This document shows, in pieces, positions 15,636 to 24,098 of a stretch of 36,077 nucleotides of DNA (position 1 is the stretch's first letter; each line of letters begins with the position of its first letter). Both the position numbers and the translations under genes were made by a program. This DNA is from Candidatus Gastranaerophilales bacterium (lineage in GTDB: Bacteria; Cyanobacteriota; Vampirovibrionia; Gastranaerophilales; JANQFW01). The stretch spans positions 1-36,077 of the forward strand of contig JANQHM010000176.1 of assembly GCA_028282645.1 (NCBI GenBank), read 5' to 3'. The notes under the pieces were generated by a model that was not told the origin of the DNA, searched no databases, and saw only the letters and a list, made by a program, of their open reading frames with translations.

Positions 15636-16913
15636 ATGGTTACTATTGAAAAACCACCTGTAAGAGAGAGAGCATCAAATGACGATGTATCCGAGGGGAT
15701 TGAAGTGCTAGATTTGCAGGACAAAAAAATTGTTACAAAAAAAAATTTGCATCGTATTGATATAAGCGAGCTGCCAAGCAAGCTGCCAGACTTTGATGAT
15801 TCAAATGAAACAAAGGATAATATTCTTGCAAACTGGTTAATAGAATGGATTGAAGAATCATTCAAGAAAGGAAAAGTTCATGTAAATGAATTATTACCAA
15901 AGAAAAATGTCCTTGCTGCTCATTTAGGAATTAGTATAGGCACTGTTCAAACAGCTATCCGTTATATTGAAGACAAAGGTTACGTTGAATCAAAACAAAG
16001 AATTGGTACCTTTATACGTGATTATACGCAGCCGGTTGCCCAATTAAGAAAGCAAACCTCTAAAAGAGAGCAAGCAGTTCTTGCCTTAAAGAAAATTATT
16101 ATTACAAATGGTTATAATATTGATGAGCCTCTTCCTTCATCAAGAGAACTGGCTAAAATAATTGGAAGTGCACCTAATACAACTTGCTTGGCTTTAGAAT
16201 ACTTAGCCAGTAATGGTATTCTTGAATCTAAAGGCTCTAGGGGGAATAAAGCCAACTGGGTGTTAAAACAAATTCCTGCATTCAATAAAGAAAAATTAGC
16301 AACTGATGTAGTATTAGATTCTGATACGTTAGTTGATCAAGTGGAAAGAGATTTAAAAGAATTAATAAATAAAAGATACGAAGTAAATGATAAGCTTCCC
16401 TCTCATTTTGAATTAGCTGAAATACTTAAAGTAAGTATAAAAACTGTTCACGATGCAATGAAAAGATTAGTGGCTCAGAATATTTTAAGATCAAAACGAG
16501 GACGCTACGGTACTTATATCTTAAGAATGCCTTCTGATTTACAAACTGCTTCGGGCAAAGAAAATGCTATATTTGCCCCGGCAGAGGATGCCAGCTTGTA
16601 TAACTACGAAAAAATAGAATGCCATTTAAAAGTACTAATTAAAGAAAATTACAAAGTTGGTGATAAATTACCTGCAATGGGCAAACTGGCCGGTGAATTA
16701 AATGTAAGCAGCAATACAATAAGAAAAGCTCTTCAAAGATTATCTGATGATAACATCGTTAAATTTTCCAGAGGAAGATACGGCGGTACATTTGTTACAC
16801 AGATACCCTTGGAGTCTTTTGAAGATTTAACACAGTTTACTTGGCTGGCAGTTAACCAAGAACATATGTCCGCTTATAGTAATGGTATATCAAGTAATGA
16901 CGATTCTAGGTAA
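15636..16913 (+). CDS. Transcription regulator with four GntR-type winged helices
   Basis: This 425-aa protein contains four consecutive GntR-like winged helix-turn-helix domains, at about 61-128, 144-210, 234-297 and 323-388. Each has the signature of the family, such as LPKKNVLAAHLGISIGTVQ, LPSSRELAKIIGSAPNTT, LPSHFELAEILKVSIKTVH and LPAMGKLAGELNVSSNTIR, and three end in a wing like GRYGGTFV. There is no FadR, UTRA or aminotransferase-like effector domain after any of them. The acidic N-terminus and the C-terminus are short and unstructured-looking. I start at ATG 15636 because GGAGG lies at 15618-15622; a TTG at 15612 lies before it. A TATAAT hexamer is at 15566-15571. A bidirectional terminator follows. 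DNA binding is well supported; target and ligand are unknown. Confidence 0.85.
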   Translation: MVTIEKPPVRERASNDDVSEGIEVLDLQDKKIVTKKNLHRIDISELPSKLPDFDDSNETKDNILANWLIEWIEESFKKGKVHVNELLPKKNVLAAHLGISIGTVQTAIRYIEDKGYVESKQRIGTFIRDYTQPVAQLRKQTSKREQAVLALKKIIITNGYNIDEPLPSSRELAKIIGSAPNTTCLALEYLASNGILESKGSRGNKANWVLKQIPAFNKEKLATDVVLDSDTLVDQVERDLKELINKRYEVNDKLPSHFELAEILKVSIKTVHDAMKRLVAQNILRSKRGRYGTYILRMPSDLQTASGKENAIFAPAEDASLYNYEKIECHLKVLIKENYKVGDKLPAMGKLAGELNVSSNTIRKALQRLSDDNIVKFSRGRYGGTFVTQIPLESFEDLTQFTWLAVNQEHMSAYSNGISSNDDSR

Positions 16914-16934
16914 ACTTAAATCAGGTAAAAACTA

Positions 16935-17010
16935 ATAGAATAAACTATTTTTTGAATTGCGAAGCGGGAGCCTTAAAAAGTGAAGTCTGAAATTTAATTG
17001 AGTACCTGTA
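16935..17010 (+). repeat. Dispersed GCGAAGC-family repeat, copy B
   Basis: A short copy: TTGAATTGCGAAGCGGGAGC, CTTAAAAAGTG, then directly TCTGAAATTTAATTGAGTAC and CTGTA. It lacks the 5' block and the middle block present in copies A and C. Confidence 0.8.
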
Positions 17011-17029
17011 TAAAACATCCGAATGAAAT

Positions 17030-17077
17030 AATAAAAAAAGAAACCGATTAGTAATAAACCGGCTTCTTTTTTTATTA
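17030..17077. terminator. Bidirectional terminator after the GntR-type regulator
   Basis: An A-rich run plus GAAACCG pairs with CGGCTTC plus a T-run around a 10-base loop, with one G-U pair. It separates the regulator gene from the histidine kinase gene. Confidence 0.75.
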
Positions 17078-17171
17078 TTAATTACTTATGCCCTTTTTTC
17101 CAATATATTTATTAATAACAATTTGCTTAAATTAAGTATGTATTAAATATAAACAAATAGAGCGGTTTAAA

Positions 17172-19511
17172 ATGGTTAAAGCATATTTGTATCGAAAAAA
17201 ACGCTATCCGAGTTTGTATAAAAAGCTTTTGCCGGAAGCTGAACTTATAAAGAAAAAAGAATCTTTACTGAGAAGAATAAGTAAAAAATTTTCAGAAAAT
17301 TATAATTTAAAAGAAGTTGTAAAAATATTATCTGAAGAAGTGTCCAGGGAATTTGACTTTGAAAACCTGGTTTTTCTGGAGCTTTTTCCCAGGTTTGAAG
17401 GCAAAGTAAGAATCAAGAGTGAATATGAAAATTTTGCATCAGTTAATGGTGATAAAATTATAAATCTGAATGCGGATGATTTTCAGCTGCTAAGTGAAAC
17501 TATTTTTAAAGATCAGCCAAGTTTAATAATTGATAGTATAAATAATAGTAAATTTTCAAAACAGTTTAAAAATAGTTGCAGAAAGCAGGGGATAAACTTT
17601 GCAGCTTTTTTCCCGGTAAGAAGTAAAAATGAAATATGGGGTCTTATTGTATTTACAGGCAAGTCTTACAGATATCTTTATCCGCCTTTAGTTGAACTGT
17701 TAAAGGGCTTATCTGATGAAATGTTTTTAATGATAAAAAATGCAAAACTTCTTACAACTTGCGAAGCTTTGTTTGAAAGGGAAAGTATTCTTAAAAATAT
17801 AACTAATAAAACTCTTAGTTGCAAAAATCTTACTTACGCACTAAATAGCATATCAGAAGAAATAGCTAGGATTTTTGATATTGATACTGTGGCTATAAGG
17901 CTTTTTGATAAGACATTGATGACTTTTTCCGATACACTTGGAGAATATCGACGAAGTGAAGATATACCTTCAGTAAAAGGAAAATTTTTGAATAAAAAAA
18001 ATCTTAATGACTTTATATGGAATAAACTTTTTATAAATTATGAATCTATAATTGTAGATGACATAAATAAAGCAGACCTCCCCGAAAACATAAAGAACAG
18101 TCTGTTGGATCTGAATGTTAGGTCTGCTGTTTTCTTTCCTATTTTGTATAAAGAAGAGCCCATGGCAACTATTTTCCTTGCAAATACCAGAGAAACTTAC
18201 CCTATTAGAAAAGACTTGTATGAGTTTTTGATACCTATTGCCAATCAACTGGCTGTTTGTATAAACTTATTTGAGGCTAATGAAAAGTTAACGCAGTCAC
18301 TTGCTGTTGAAAAAACTACAAAAGAATTGATATTTAAGTTAAAGGAAGATGATCATCATGACAAAATTTTTAGCTCATTTTTACAGCCTTCTCTGGAATT
18401 ATTTGATGTAGAAAGAAGTATGCATTTGCACTTTGATAGAGACCAAAATATACTTGTAAATCTCGAAGATTTAAAGAATCCTGCTTTTACAAAACTTTTA
18501 AATAAACAGATTCTTGATTCAAATAATACTATAGAATTTATATTAAACAGTAAAAAAAATATATGGGCAGTTAATAATGTTGAAACTGATATAAACAATG
18601 AAAAACTTAAAGAATTTCTGCTCGCAAATAATATTAAAGCTTTTCTTGCACATTATAATGCTTGTATTTGTGAAGAATGTTATGCCCCGGCATTAGAAAA
18701 ATTTAATAAATATGCAGTTAATCTTATTTGTTCTTCAACACCCAGAATTTGGCATTCTTCTGAAATAGAAAGCTTTAGGCTTATAGCCGAGACCATTACA
18801 CTGATTTACAGGCAAATGTCTCAAAGAAAAGAGATTGAATATACTAAGAAAACTTTTCTTGCTACCCTTACTCATGATTTGAGAAGTCCCATAATGGGTG
18901 AACAAAAAGCTCTTGAATATATAATTGCTAAAAAACCCGAAACTTCTTTAAGCAGCTTTGTTGAATTTTTGCAGGATATGTATTATACAAACCAAGATTT
19001 GCTTAATATAGTAAATAACATACTTATGGTTTATCATTATGAGTCAGGCCAAATAGATTTAAATATCAGCAGAGCAGAAATTAAGGATATAATAGATGCT
19101 TCTGTCCGTTCTGTTCAACACCTTGCAAAAGAAAAACAGACAATAATAAATGTAAAATACGAAGATACGATTTCTTTGGTCAGGTTGGATAAAAATCAGA
19201 TATCTAGAATTCTTACGAATTTGATAAGTAATGCTGTAAAACATAATCCTCCAGGTATAAATATAGATATTGAAGTTAAAAAATCAGATAATGATATACG
19301 TTTCTCTGTAATAGATAGCGGCAAGGGAATACCTGAGGAAAATAGAGAATGTATTTTTAACAAATATCCTACCCGCAAAGGGCAAATAGGTACAGGACTC
19401 GGGTTGTATCTTTCAAAGCAAATTGTTGAAGCTCATAACGGTAAAATATGGTTTAAAACACAAGAAGGTAAAGGTACAGGCTTTACTTTCAGCATACCTT
19501 TGAACCTATAA
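17172..19511 (+). CDS. GAF-domain sensor histidine kinase next to kaiBC
   Basis: This soluble 779-aa kinase has no transmembrane helix. Three GAF-like regions (about 45-192, 205-365 and 380-545) precede a HisKA domain with the phosphoacceptor His568 in FLATLTHDLRSPIMGEQ and an HATPase domain with N-box NLISNAVKH (683-691), G1 DSGKGI (715-720) and G2 GTGLGL (740-745). The third GAF-like region has a Cys cluster CICEEC (498-503) that could bind metal or sense redox. It has no receiver domain and no response regulator is next to it. The start ATG 17172 has only a weak ribosome site. It lies 180 bp before kaiB on the same strand. A SasA-like or LabA-type output role in the Kai module is an inference from position; it lacks SasA's KaiB-like sensor domain. 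Confidence 0.9.
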   Translation: MVKAYLYRKKRYPSLYKKLLPEAELIKKKESLLRRISKKFSENYNLKEVVKILSEEVSREFDFENLVFLELFPRFEGKVRIKSEYENFASVNGDKIINLNADDFQLLSETIFKDQPSLIIDSINNSKFSKQFKNSCRKQGINFAAFFPVRSKNEIWGLIVFTGKSYRYLYPPLVELLKGLSDEMFLMIKNAKLLTTCEALFERESILKNITNKTLSCKNLTYALNSISEEIARIFDIDTVAIRLFDKTLMTFSDTLGEYRRSEDIPSVKGKFLNKKNLNDFIWNKLFINYESIIVDDINKADLPENIKNSLLDLNVRSAVFFPILYKEEPMATIFLANTRETYPIRKDLYEFLIPIANQLAVCINLFEANEKLTQSLAVEKTTKELIFKLKEDDHHDKIFSSFLQPSLELFDVERSMHLHFDRDQNILVNLEDLKNPAFTKLLNKQILDSNNTIEFILNSKKNIWAVNNVETDINNEKLKEFLLANNIKAFLAHYNACICEECYAPALEKFNKYAVNLICSSTPRIWHSSEIESFRLIAETITLIYRQMSQRKEIEYTKKTFLATLTHDLRSPIMGEQKALEYIIAKKPETSLSSFVEFLQDMYYTNQDLLNIVNNILMVYHYESGQIDLNISRAEIKDIIDASVRSVQHLAKEKQTIINVKYEDTISLVRLDKNQISRILTNLISNAVKHNPPGINIDIEVKKSDNDIRFSVIDSGKGIPEENRECIFNKYPTRKGQIGTGLGLYLSKQIVEAHNGKIWFKTQEGKGTGFTFSIPLNL

Positions 19512-19608
19512 TATATTTTTAAAAATTTTTATTATTTATTTTAAATTTATTAAAAGCCTTTTGGGGAATATATTCAAAATTAAAACACCTTAAAATTGTT
19601 ATAAGTAT

Positions 19609-19671
19609 TATAAGCTCTACTGGTATACTTTAAATTTATTTAGAAACATCAGAACTCGATATACAATACTT
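19609..19671 (+). repeat. Possible degenerate copy of the 95-bp dispersed element
   Basis: AAGCTCT, ACTTTAAATTTATTTAGAAA and CATCAGAACTCGATA follow the order of AAGCTTT, ACTTGAGTTTACTTGTAAG and CATCAGTACTCAACT in the copy at 32782-32879. The palindromic head is missing. It lies between the kinase gene and kaiB. Confidence 0.35.
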
Positions 19672-19691
19672 AGGAAAAAATTAAAAAAATT

Positions 19692-19967
19692 ATGAACAAG
19701 AAATACATATTTAAACTTTTTATATACGGGCAATCTGATGATTGTAAAAATGCAATAAAAAACCTGACAAAAATATGTGAAGAAAAACTTCACGATAATT
19801 ATGATTTAAAAGTTATAGATATTAAAGAAGCTCCTGAAGAGGCGGAAGAAGAAAGATTGATCGCAGTTCCAACGCTCATAAGGGAATTGCCTGCACCCGA
19901 GAGAAGGATAATAGGCAACTTTAAAGACAAGGATAAGGTTCTGGCAGCTTTAGATCTTACTGAATAA
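19692..19967 (+). CDS. kaiB: Circadian-clock-type protein KaiB
   Basis: This 91-aa protein has the thioredoxin-like KaiB fold sequence: an opening strand FKLFIYG, helix DDCKNAIKNLTKICEEKL, strand YDLKVIDIKEAPEEAEEE, and the conserved ILATPTL-type and RRIIGD-type segments, here LIAVPTLIRELPAPERRIIG, followed by a KDKDKVLAALDL helix. Cyanobacterial KaiB is slightly longer (about 100 aa), with an acidic tail missing here. It binds the KaiC CI ring after fold switching in Cyanobacteria. It lies 19 bp before kaiC. Note that its start has a weak ribosome site. I regard KaiB, not a plain thioredoxin, as clear: there is no CXXC. Confidence 0.93.
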   Translation: MNKKYIFKLFIYGQSDDCKNAIKNLTKICEEKLHDNYDLKVIDIKEAPEEAEEERLIAVPTLIRELPAPERRIIGNFKDKDKVLAALDLTE

Positions 19968-19986
19968 TTGCAAAAAGAGGTTAACT

Positions 19987-21528
19987 ATGGAAAAAACATA
20001 TTTTAGTGCAGCCGAAAATGAAGTAAAAAAGGTAAAAACTCATATAGAAGGATTTGATCAAATATCACGAGGAGGAATTCCATATCAAAGAAATACATTG
20101 ATTGCAGGTACATCCGGTTGCGGGAAAACTATTTTTGCAATGCAGTTTTTGGCTAATGGTATTACTTGTGATAATGAAAATGCAGTTTTTGTAACTTTTG
20201 AAGAGCCACCAAAAAACATAATTGAAAATATGAGGTCTTTTAACTGGGATATAAAAAAATGGGAAGAAAAAGGAGAATTTATTTTTGTTGATGCTTCTGT
20301 AGCTCATGAGCCGGTACCAACCGGAGAATATAGTTTAATAGCTCTATTAACTCGTATTGAAAATGCAATTAAAAAAGTTAATGCAACTAGAGTGGCCATA
20401 GACTCGCTAGGCTCTCTATTATATCAATTTCAGAATGATAGAATTATCAGACGTGAGTTGATTGTACTGGTAAACAGATTAAAACAGCTCAACGTAACAG
20501 TAGTCATGACTGCAGAAAGAGTAAGTGAATACGGTGAAATTTCAAGATATGGCATCGAAGAGTTTGTTTCTGATAATGTAATTATTTTAAGAAATAATAT
20601 TATCGAGGAAAAAAGGCGTAGAACCGTTGAAATATTAAAATATAGAGGAGCCTTTCATCAAAAAGGTGAATATCCTTTTACTATTCTTCCCAGAAAGGGA
20701 ATAGTAGGAACTTCTCTGACTACACTTAAAATGAATCAGCCGGTATCTGCAAAGCGTATTACATCAGGTGATAAAAAACTTGATAAAATGTGTAACGGAG
20801 GCTTTCTAAGCGGATCAATCGTTTTAATCTCGGGAGCTACAGGAACAGGAAAAACACTCTTGGTTACAGAATTTTTAAAAGGTGGTGTAGAGGCAGATGA
20901 AAAAAGCTTATTATTTGCATTTGAAGAAAGTAAGGAGCAAATTGTCCGCAATGCCAACGGATGGAGCGTTGACTTTAATAAGATGGAAAAAACCAATAAG
21001 TTAAAAATAATTGCTTTATACCCGGAAGTTTTAAACCTTGAAGAACATCTTATTGAAATTAAAACACATATTGAGAATTTTAAACCACAAAGAATAGCAA
21101 TAGATAGTTTATCCGCATTGGAAAGAATGTCATCTCCTACAAGTATTACAGAATTTGTAATAGGGCTGACTTCTTTTATTAAGGAGAAACAAATTAGCGC
21201 AATGATAACTATCAGTGCACCGACAATTATGGGTGCAGGAACTATAACGAGTGCTCATATTTCAACAATTACCGATTCAATAATTCTTTTAAGATATTTG
21301 GAACATAGAGGGTGCGTAAAACGTGGAATTACAATATTAAAAATGCGCGGTTCTTTCCATGACAGAGAAATAAGGGAGTTTTCAATAGATGATAAAGGTA
21401 TACATATTAAAAAGCCTTTCAAAAACATCCAGGGCATTTTAAGTGGCCATCCGGTTGAATACATGTATGAAGTTGTTGTTAATGAAAAAGGTATTTCTAA
21501 GGAAATTTCCAATGTTCTGGATAACTAA
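19987..21528 (+). CDS. kaiC: Clock ATPase/autokinase KaiC, two RecA domains
   Basis: At 513 aa it is close to cyanobacterial KaiC (519). The CI domain has Walker A GTSGCGKT (41-48), catalytic Glu pair E72-E73 in TFEEPP and Walker B VAIDS (136-140). CII has Walker A GATGTGKT (283-290), E313-E314 in FAFEESKEQ and RIAIDS (369-374). The phosphorylation motif is retained as S426-T427 in SAHISTITDS, aligning with Ser431/Thr432 of Synechococcus, and KMRGSFHD follows. The C-terminal tail differs from the KaiA-binding A-loop tail. AGAGG precedes ATG. With kaiB and the GAF kinase it makes a clock or hourglass-like module without kaiA in this window. Activity and timekeeping are inferred. Confidence 0.95.
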   Translation: MEKTYFSAAENEVKKVKTHIEGFDQISRGGIPYQRNTLIAGTSGCGKTIFAMQFLANGITCDNENAVFVTFEEPPKNIIENMRSFNWDIKKWEEKGEFIFVDASVAHEPVPTGEYSLIALLTRIENAIKKVNATRVAIDSLGSLLYQFQNDRIIRRELIVLVNRLKQLNVTVVMTAERVSEYGEISRYGIEEFVSDNVIILRNNIIEEKRRRTVEILKYRGAFHQKGEYPFTILPRKGIVGTSLTTLKMNQPVSAKRITSGDKKLDKMCNGGFLSGSIVLISGATGTGKTLLVTEFLKGGVEADEKSLLFAFEESKEQIVRNANGWSVDFNKMEKTNKLKIIALYPEVLNLEEHLIEIKTHIENFKPQRIAIDSLSALERMSSPTSITEFVIGLTSFIKEKQISAMITISAPTIMGAGTITSAHISTITDSIILLRYLEHRGCVKRGITILKMRGSFHDREIREFSIDDKGIHIKKPFKNIQGILSGHPVEYMYEVVVNEKGISKEISNVLDN

Positions 21529-21544
21529 TTTATTAATTAAGTAT

Positions 21545-22555
21545 TTATTTTAATGCTTTTTCAACTACTAATGCTTCTTTAGCTTCTTTTTCCAATTTGT
21601 TAAAAATTTCTTTTACTGAGAGAATTTCATTGTACTTTTCTATATTTCCGCCGGAAAAGAATAAACCTTCATCCAGGTTGCCTTTTTGTGCTTGATGTAA
21701 AGCATTCATTATACAAAAAGATCTACTGCATTTTTTTAAACAACTTTTGCAGGATTTAACACAAACAGAAGGATCACCACTTAAAAATTTTTCTACAAAT
21801 TTAGTTTTAATAGCTCTTGCCTTCAGCCCAACCGGACTTTCTATTAAAACTAAATCTTTAGCCTTGGATTTTATATATAATTTTTTAAACTCTTCTGCCA
21901 CTTCGCATTCTTTGCTTAAAACAAATCTGGTGGCCATTTGTACACCACTGCAACCTAATTTAAGCATTTCTATAATATCTTTACCGGAAGTTATACCACC
22001 AGCTGCTATAATAGGAATATTTTTTTTAAAGTAACCTTCTGTAGCTGCGAGAGCATTTTTAATTTCCGGAATCAAGTCTTTAATAGTTTTGCTGGTTCCC
22101 AAATGGCCGCCAGCTTCTCCACTTTCTACAATTATTCCGCTTGCGCCAAGTTTTTTAGCAATAATAGCAAGTTTAGTAGAACTAACAATTGGTATAATAG
22201 GAATATTATATTCTTGTCCAACATTAAATATATCTCTGGAGAATCCTGCTCCAAAAATAACTAGATCAATACCTTCATTCATGGCAGTATGTACAAGATC
22301 TTTAAAATCTTTAGCCGCAAACATTATATTTATAGCAAGCAAACCGTCATTATTTTCCATAAGTTCTCTTGCTTGCTTTATTTGTGTGACCAGTTCATCT
22401 TTTGTTAAGCCCGATGCTGCAATAACACCGACTCCGCCACAATTTGCCACAGCCGCCGCAAGTTTTGCAGTGCTTACTCGAATAGCCATACCGCCTTGTA
22501 TAATAGGTTTAATAGCTTTTAGAGATTCATTTATGTTTAGCGTTGGAAATATCAT
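21545..22555 (-). CDS. NPD-like flavin oxidoreductase (nitronate monooxygenase / FabK family)
   Basis: The 336-aa TIM-barrel flavoprotein has the family's FMN-binding landmarks: KPIIQGGMAIRVST near the start, GGVGVIAASGL, ESGEAGGHLG around 145-154, PIIAAGGITSG and GVQMATRFVLSKEC. A C-terminal Cys cluster (CVKSCKSCLKKCSRSFC) is typical of a clostridial-type subgroup annotated as nitronate monooxygenase or enoyl-ACP reductase II, and might bind Fe-S. It lies 62 bp after the activase gene on the same strand, so they may form an operon, and it converges with kaiC with only 16 bp between. Substrate is not certain: FabK-like enoyl reduction and nitronate oxidation are both possible. Confidence 0.85.
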   Translation of the reverse strand: MIFPTLNINESLKAIKPIIQGGMAIRVSTAKLAAAVANCGGVGVIAASGLTKDELVTQIKQARELMENNDGLLAINIMFAAKDFKDLVHTAMNEGIDLVIFGAGFSRDIFNVGQEYNIPIIPIVSSTKLAIIAKKLGASGIIVESGEAGGHLGTSKTIKDLIPEIKNALAATEGYFKKNIPIIAAGGITSGKDIIEMLKLGCSGVQMATRFVLSKECEVAEEFKKLYIKSKAKDLVLIESPVGLKARAIKTKFVEKFLSGDPSVCVKSCKSCLKKCSRSFCIMNALHQAQKGNLDEGLFFSGGNIEKYNEILSVKEIFNKLEKEAKEALVVEKALK

Positions 22556-22617
22556 TATTAATTCTAACTTTCATAATTTAATTAAAGTAAAACAAGAACT
22601 ATTATACAATCAATTCT

Positions 22618-23625
22618 CTAGTTGGTTACATCCCATTTTCCGCAAGAACCTCCCCATCTTGCAATAATATTTCCTTTAACTTCTTTGGGGCTCTTAGGAT
22701 TAGGTGATTCGGGCTCACCTTGCAGAATAGTAATAACTTCACAGGAATTTGAGCAATCATTACATTCATGAGTTAAAGAATTAAACTTGAATTCGCTCAC
22801 TTCCCAGCCTTTAAACCTAGTTGGAGTATTTGTAAATTCATAATTTTCCATTGCAAGAAGTGCTGCACCTATTGCGCCCATTGTTTGATGATTTTCAGGT
22901 ACAATAATTTTTTGATTTAAAGCTTCTTCAAATGCTCTAACCATACCTATATTAGTAGCAACACCACCTTGGAAGACAACAGGACCTAAAATTTCTTTCC
23001 CTAAGGCAAGATTGCTAAGGTAATTTCTTACCAATGCCTGACATAATCCGTATAGCAAATCAGGAATAGGATAGCCCAGCTGTTGCTTGTGAATCAAATC
23101 ACTTTCTGCAAAAACACCGCATCGACCTGCAATTCTTGCAGGTGATTGGGACTTAAGTGCAGTAGGCCCGAATTCATTAATTGGCACGTTCAATCTGCTT
23201 GCTTGCTGATCAAGAAAACTGCCTGTTCCTGCAGCACATACTGTATTCATTGCAAAATCCGTTACTATTCCGTCTCTTAATAAAATAATTTTACTGTCTT
23301 GCCCGCCTATTTCTAAAATAGTTTGAACTCCAGATACTGTTATACTTGCAGCAACGGCATGTGCAGTAATTTCATTTTTGATAACATCAGCTCCGATTAA
23401 TGCTCCGGCAAGATTTCTACCACTTCCCGTAGTTCCAACGCCTAAAACTTCATACTTATCATTTAGTTTTTCTAAAAGATTTATCATACCTTTTTGTGCA
23501 GCAATGACAGGTTTACCAGATGTTCTTAGCATTGTGCTTTCTATATAATTACCTTGTTTATCAACTAATGCCAGCTTTGTAGTAACCGACCCAACATCTA
23601 TACCCAAGAATGCTTTTTTTGACAT
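22618..23625 (-). CDS. Acyl-CoA dehydratase activase (BadF/HgdC-type ATPase)
   Basis: This 335-aa protein is an ASKHA-fold ATPase of the 2-hydroxyacyl-CoA dehydratase activator family. It shows GIDVGSVTTKLALVD (phosphate loop), GTTGSGRNL, EIGGQDSK, MNTVCAAGTGSFLDQQ and AGRCGVFAESDLIH; the two Cys in the last two motifs are the ligands of the dimer-bridging [4Fe-4S] cluster. A C-terminal extension adds a CNDCSNSCEV cluster and ends GGSCGKWDV, a form found in longer activases. GGAGA precedes the ATG. Its usual partner, the dehydratase alpha/beta subunits, is not in the window. The family injects an electron into the dehydratase at the cost of ATP, so this suggests anaerobic amino-acid or fatty-acyl metabolism. 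Confidence 0.9.
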   Translation of the reverse strand: MSKKAFLGIDVGSVTTKLALVDKQGNYIESTMLRTSGKPVIAAQKGMINLLEKLNDKYEVLGVGTTGSGRNLAGALIGADVIKNEITAHAVAASITVSGVQTILEIGGQDSKIILLRDGIVTDFAMNTVCAAGTGSFLDQQASRLNVPINEFGPTALKSQSPARIAGRCGVFAESDLIHKQQLGYPIPDLLYGLCQALVRNYLSNLALGKEILGPVVFQGGVATNIGMVRAFEEALNQKIIVPENHQTMGAIGAALLAMENYEFTNTPTRFKGWEVSEFKFNSLTHECNDCSNSCEVITILQGEPESPNPKSPKEVKGNIIARWGGSCGKWDVTN

Positions 23626-24098
23626 TATATTTTTATCTCCACTAAAAAAGCTCTAAAAAACACTTTACTTACCTCATAACAAAAATACGCAAAACATACT
23701 AATATGTAAAGAGATTAATATTAATTTTAATGCTAATAACTAAATTGTAAAAATTTTACTACAGAGTTATACTTCAATTATTTTAACTATAACTTAAACA
23801 GAGTTTAAATTATAAAAAAACATATTTTCTAAGGTAAAGATTTCTCTAAAACCACTTTACAAAAGAATTAATATTGTTTTTAATAAAAAAGATTATTTTT
23901 TTATTAATAATAATCTTTAAATTTGCAAACGCAGACCTCTGAAACTTAATAGTATACTCCCTCAAAAATACTTTTCAGATTCTTTAATCAGATAGTAGTT
24001 AAAAACTCTTCAAAGATAAATAAAAAAATTTAGACAATAATTAATATTCAGTATCTTTAATAATAATGACGAATAATGTAGAAAAGGGTAGGAATTTA
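23626..24098. other. Divergent intergenic region
   Basis: The region lies between the divergent activase and symporter genes, so it must hold both promoters. It contains a hairpin (AAAGATTATT 23888-23897 with AATAATCTTT 23909-23918) and a dispersed repeat (23952-23985). I see no gene and no well-matched promoter pair that I would defend. Confidence 0.55.
23952..23985 (-). repeat. Short dispersed repeat, partner of 13223-13256
   Basis: Reverse complement: AATCTGAAAAGTATTTT then TGAGGGAGTATAC. It shares about 26 of 33 bases with 13223-13256 and, like it, lies upstream of a gene start. Confidence 0.6.

Noticed and set aside
19692-19967. Thioredoxin instead of KaiB
   Set aside because: No CXXC active site; the LIAVPTL and RRIIG segments and adjacency to kaiC support KaiB.
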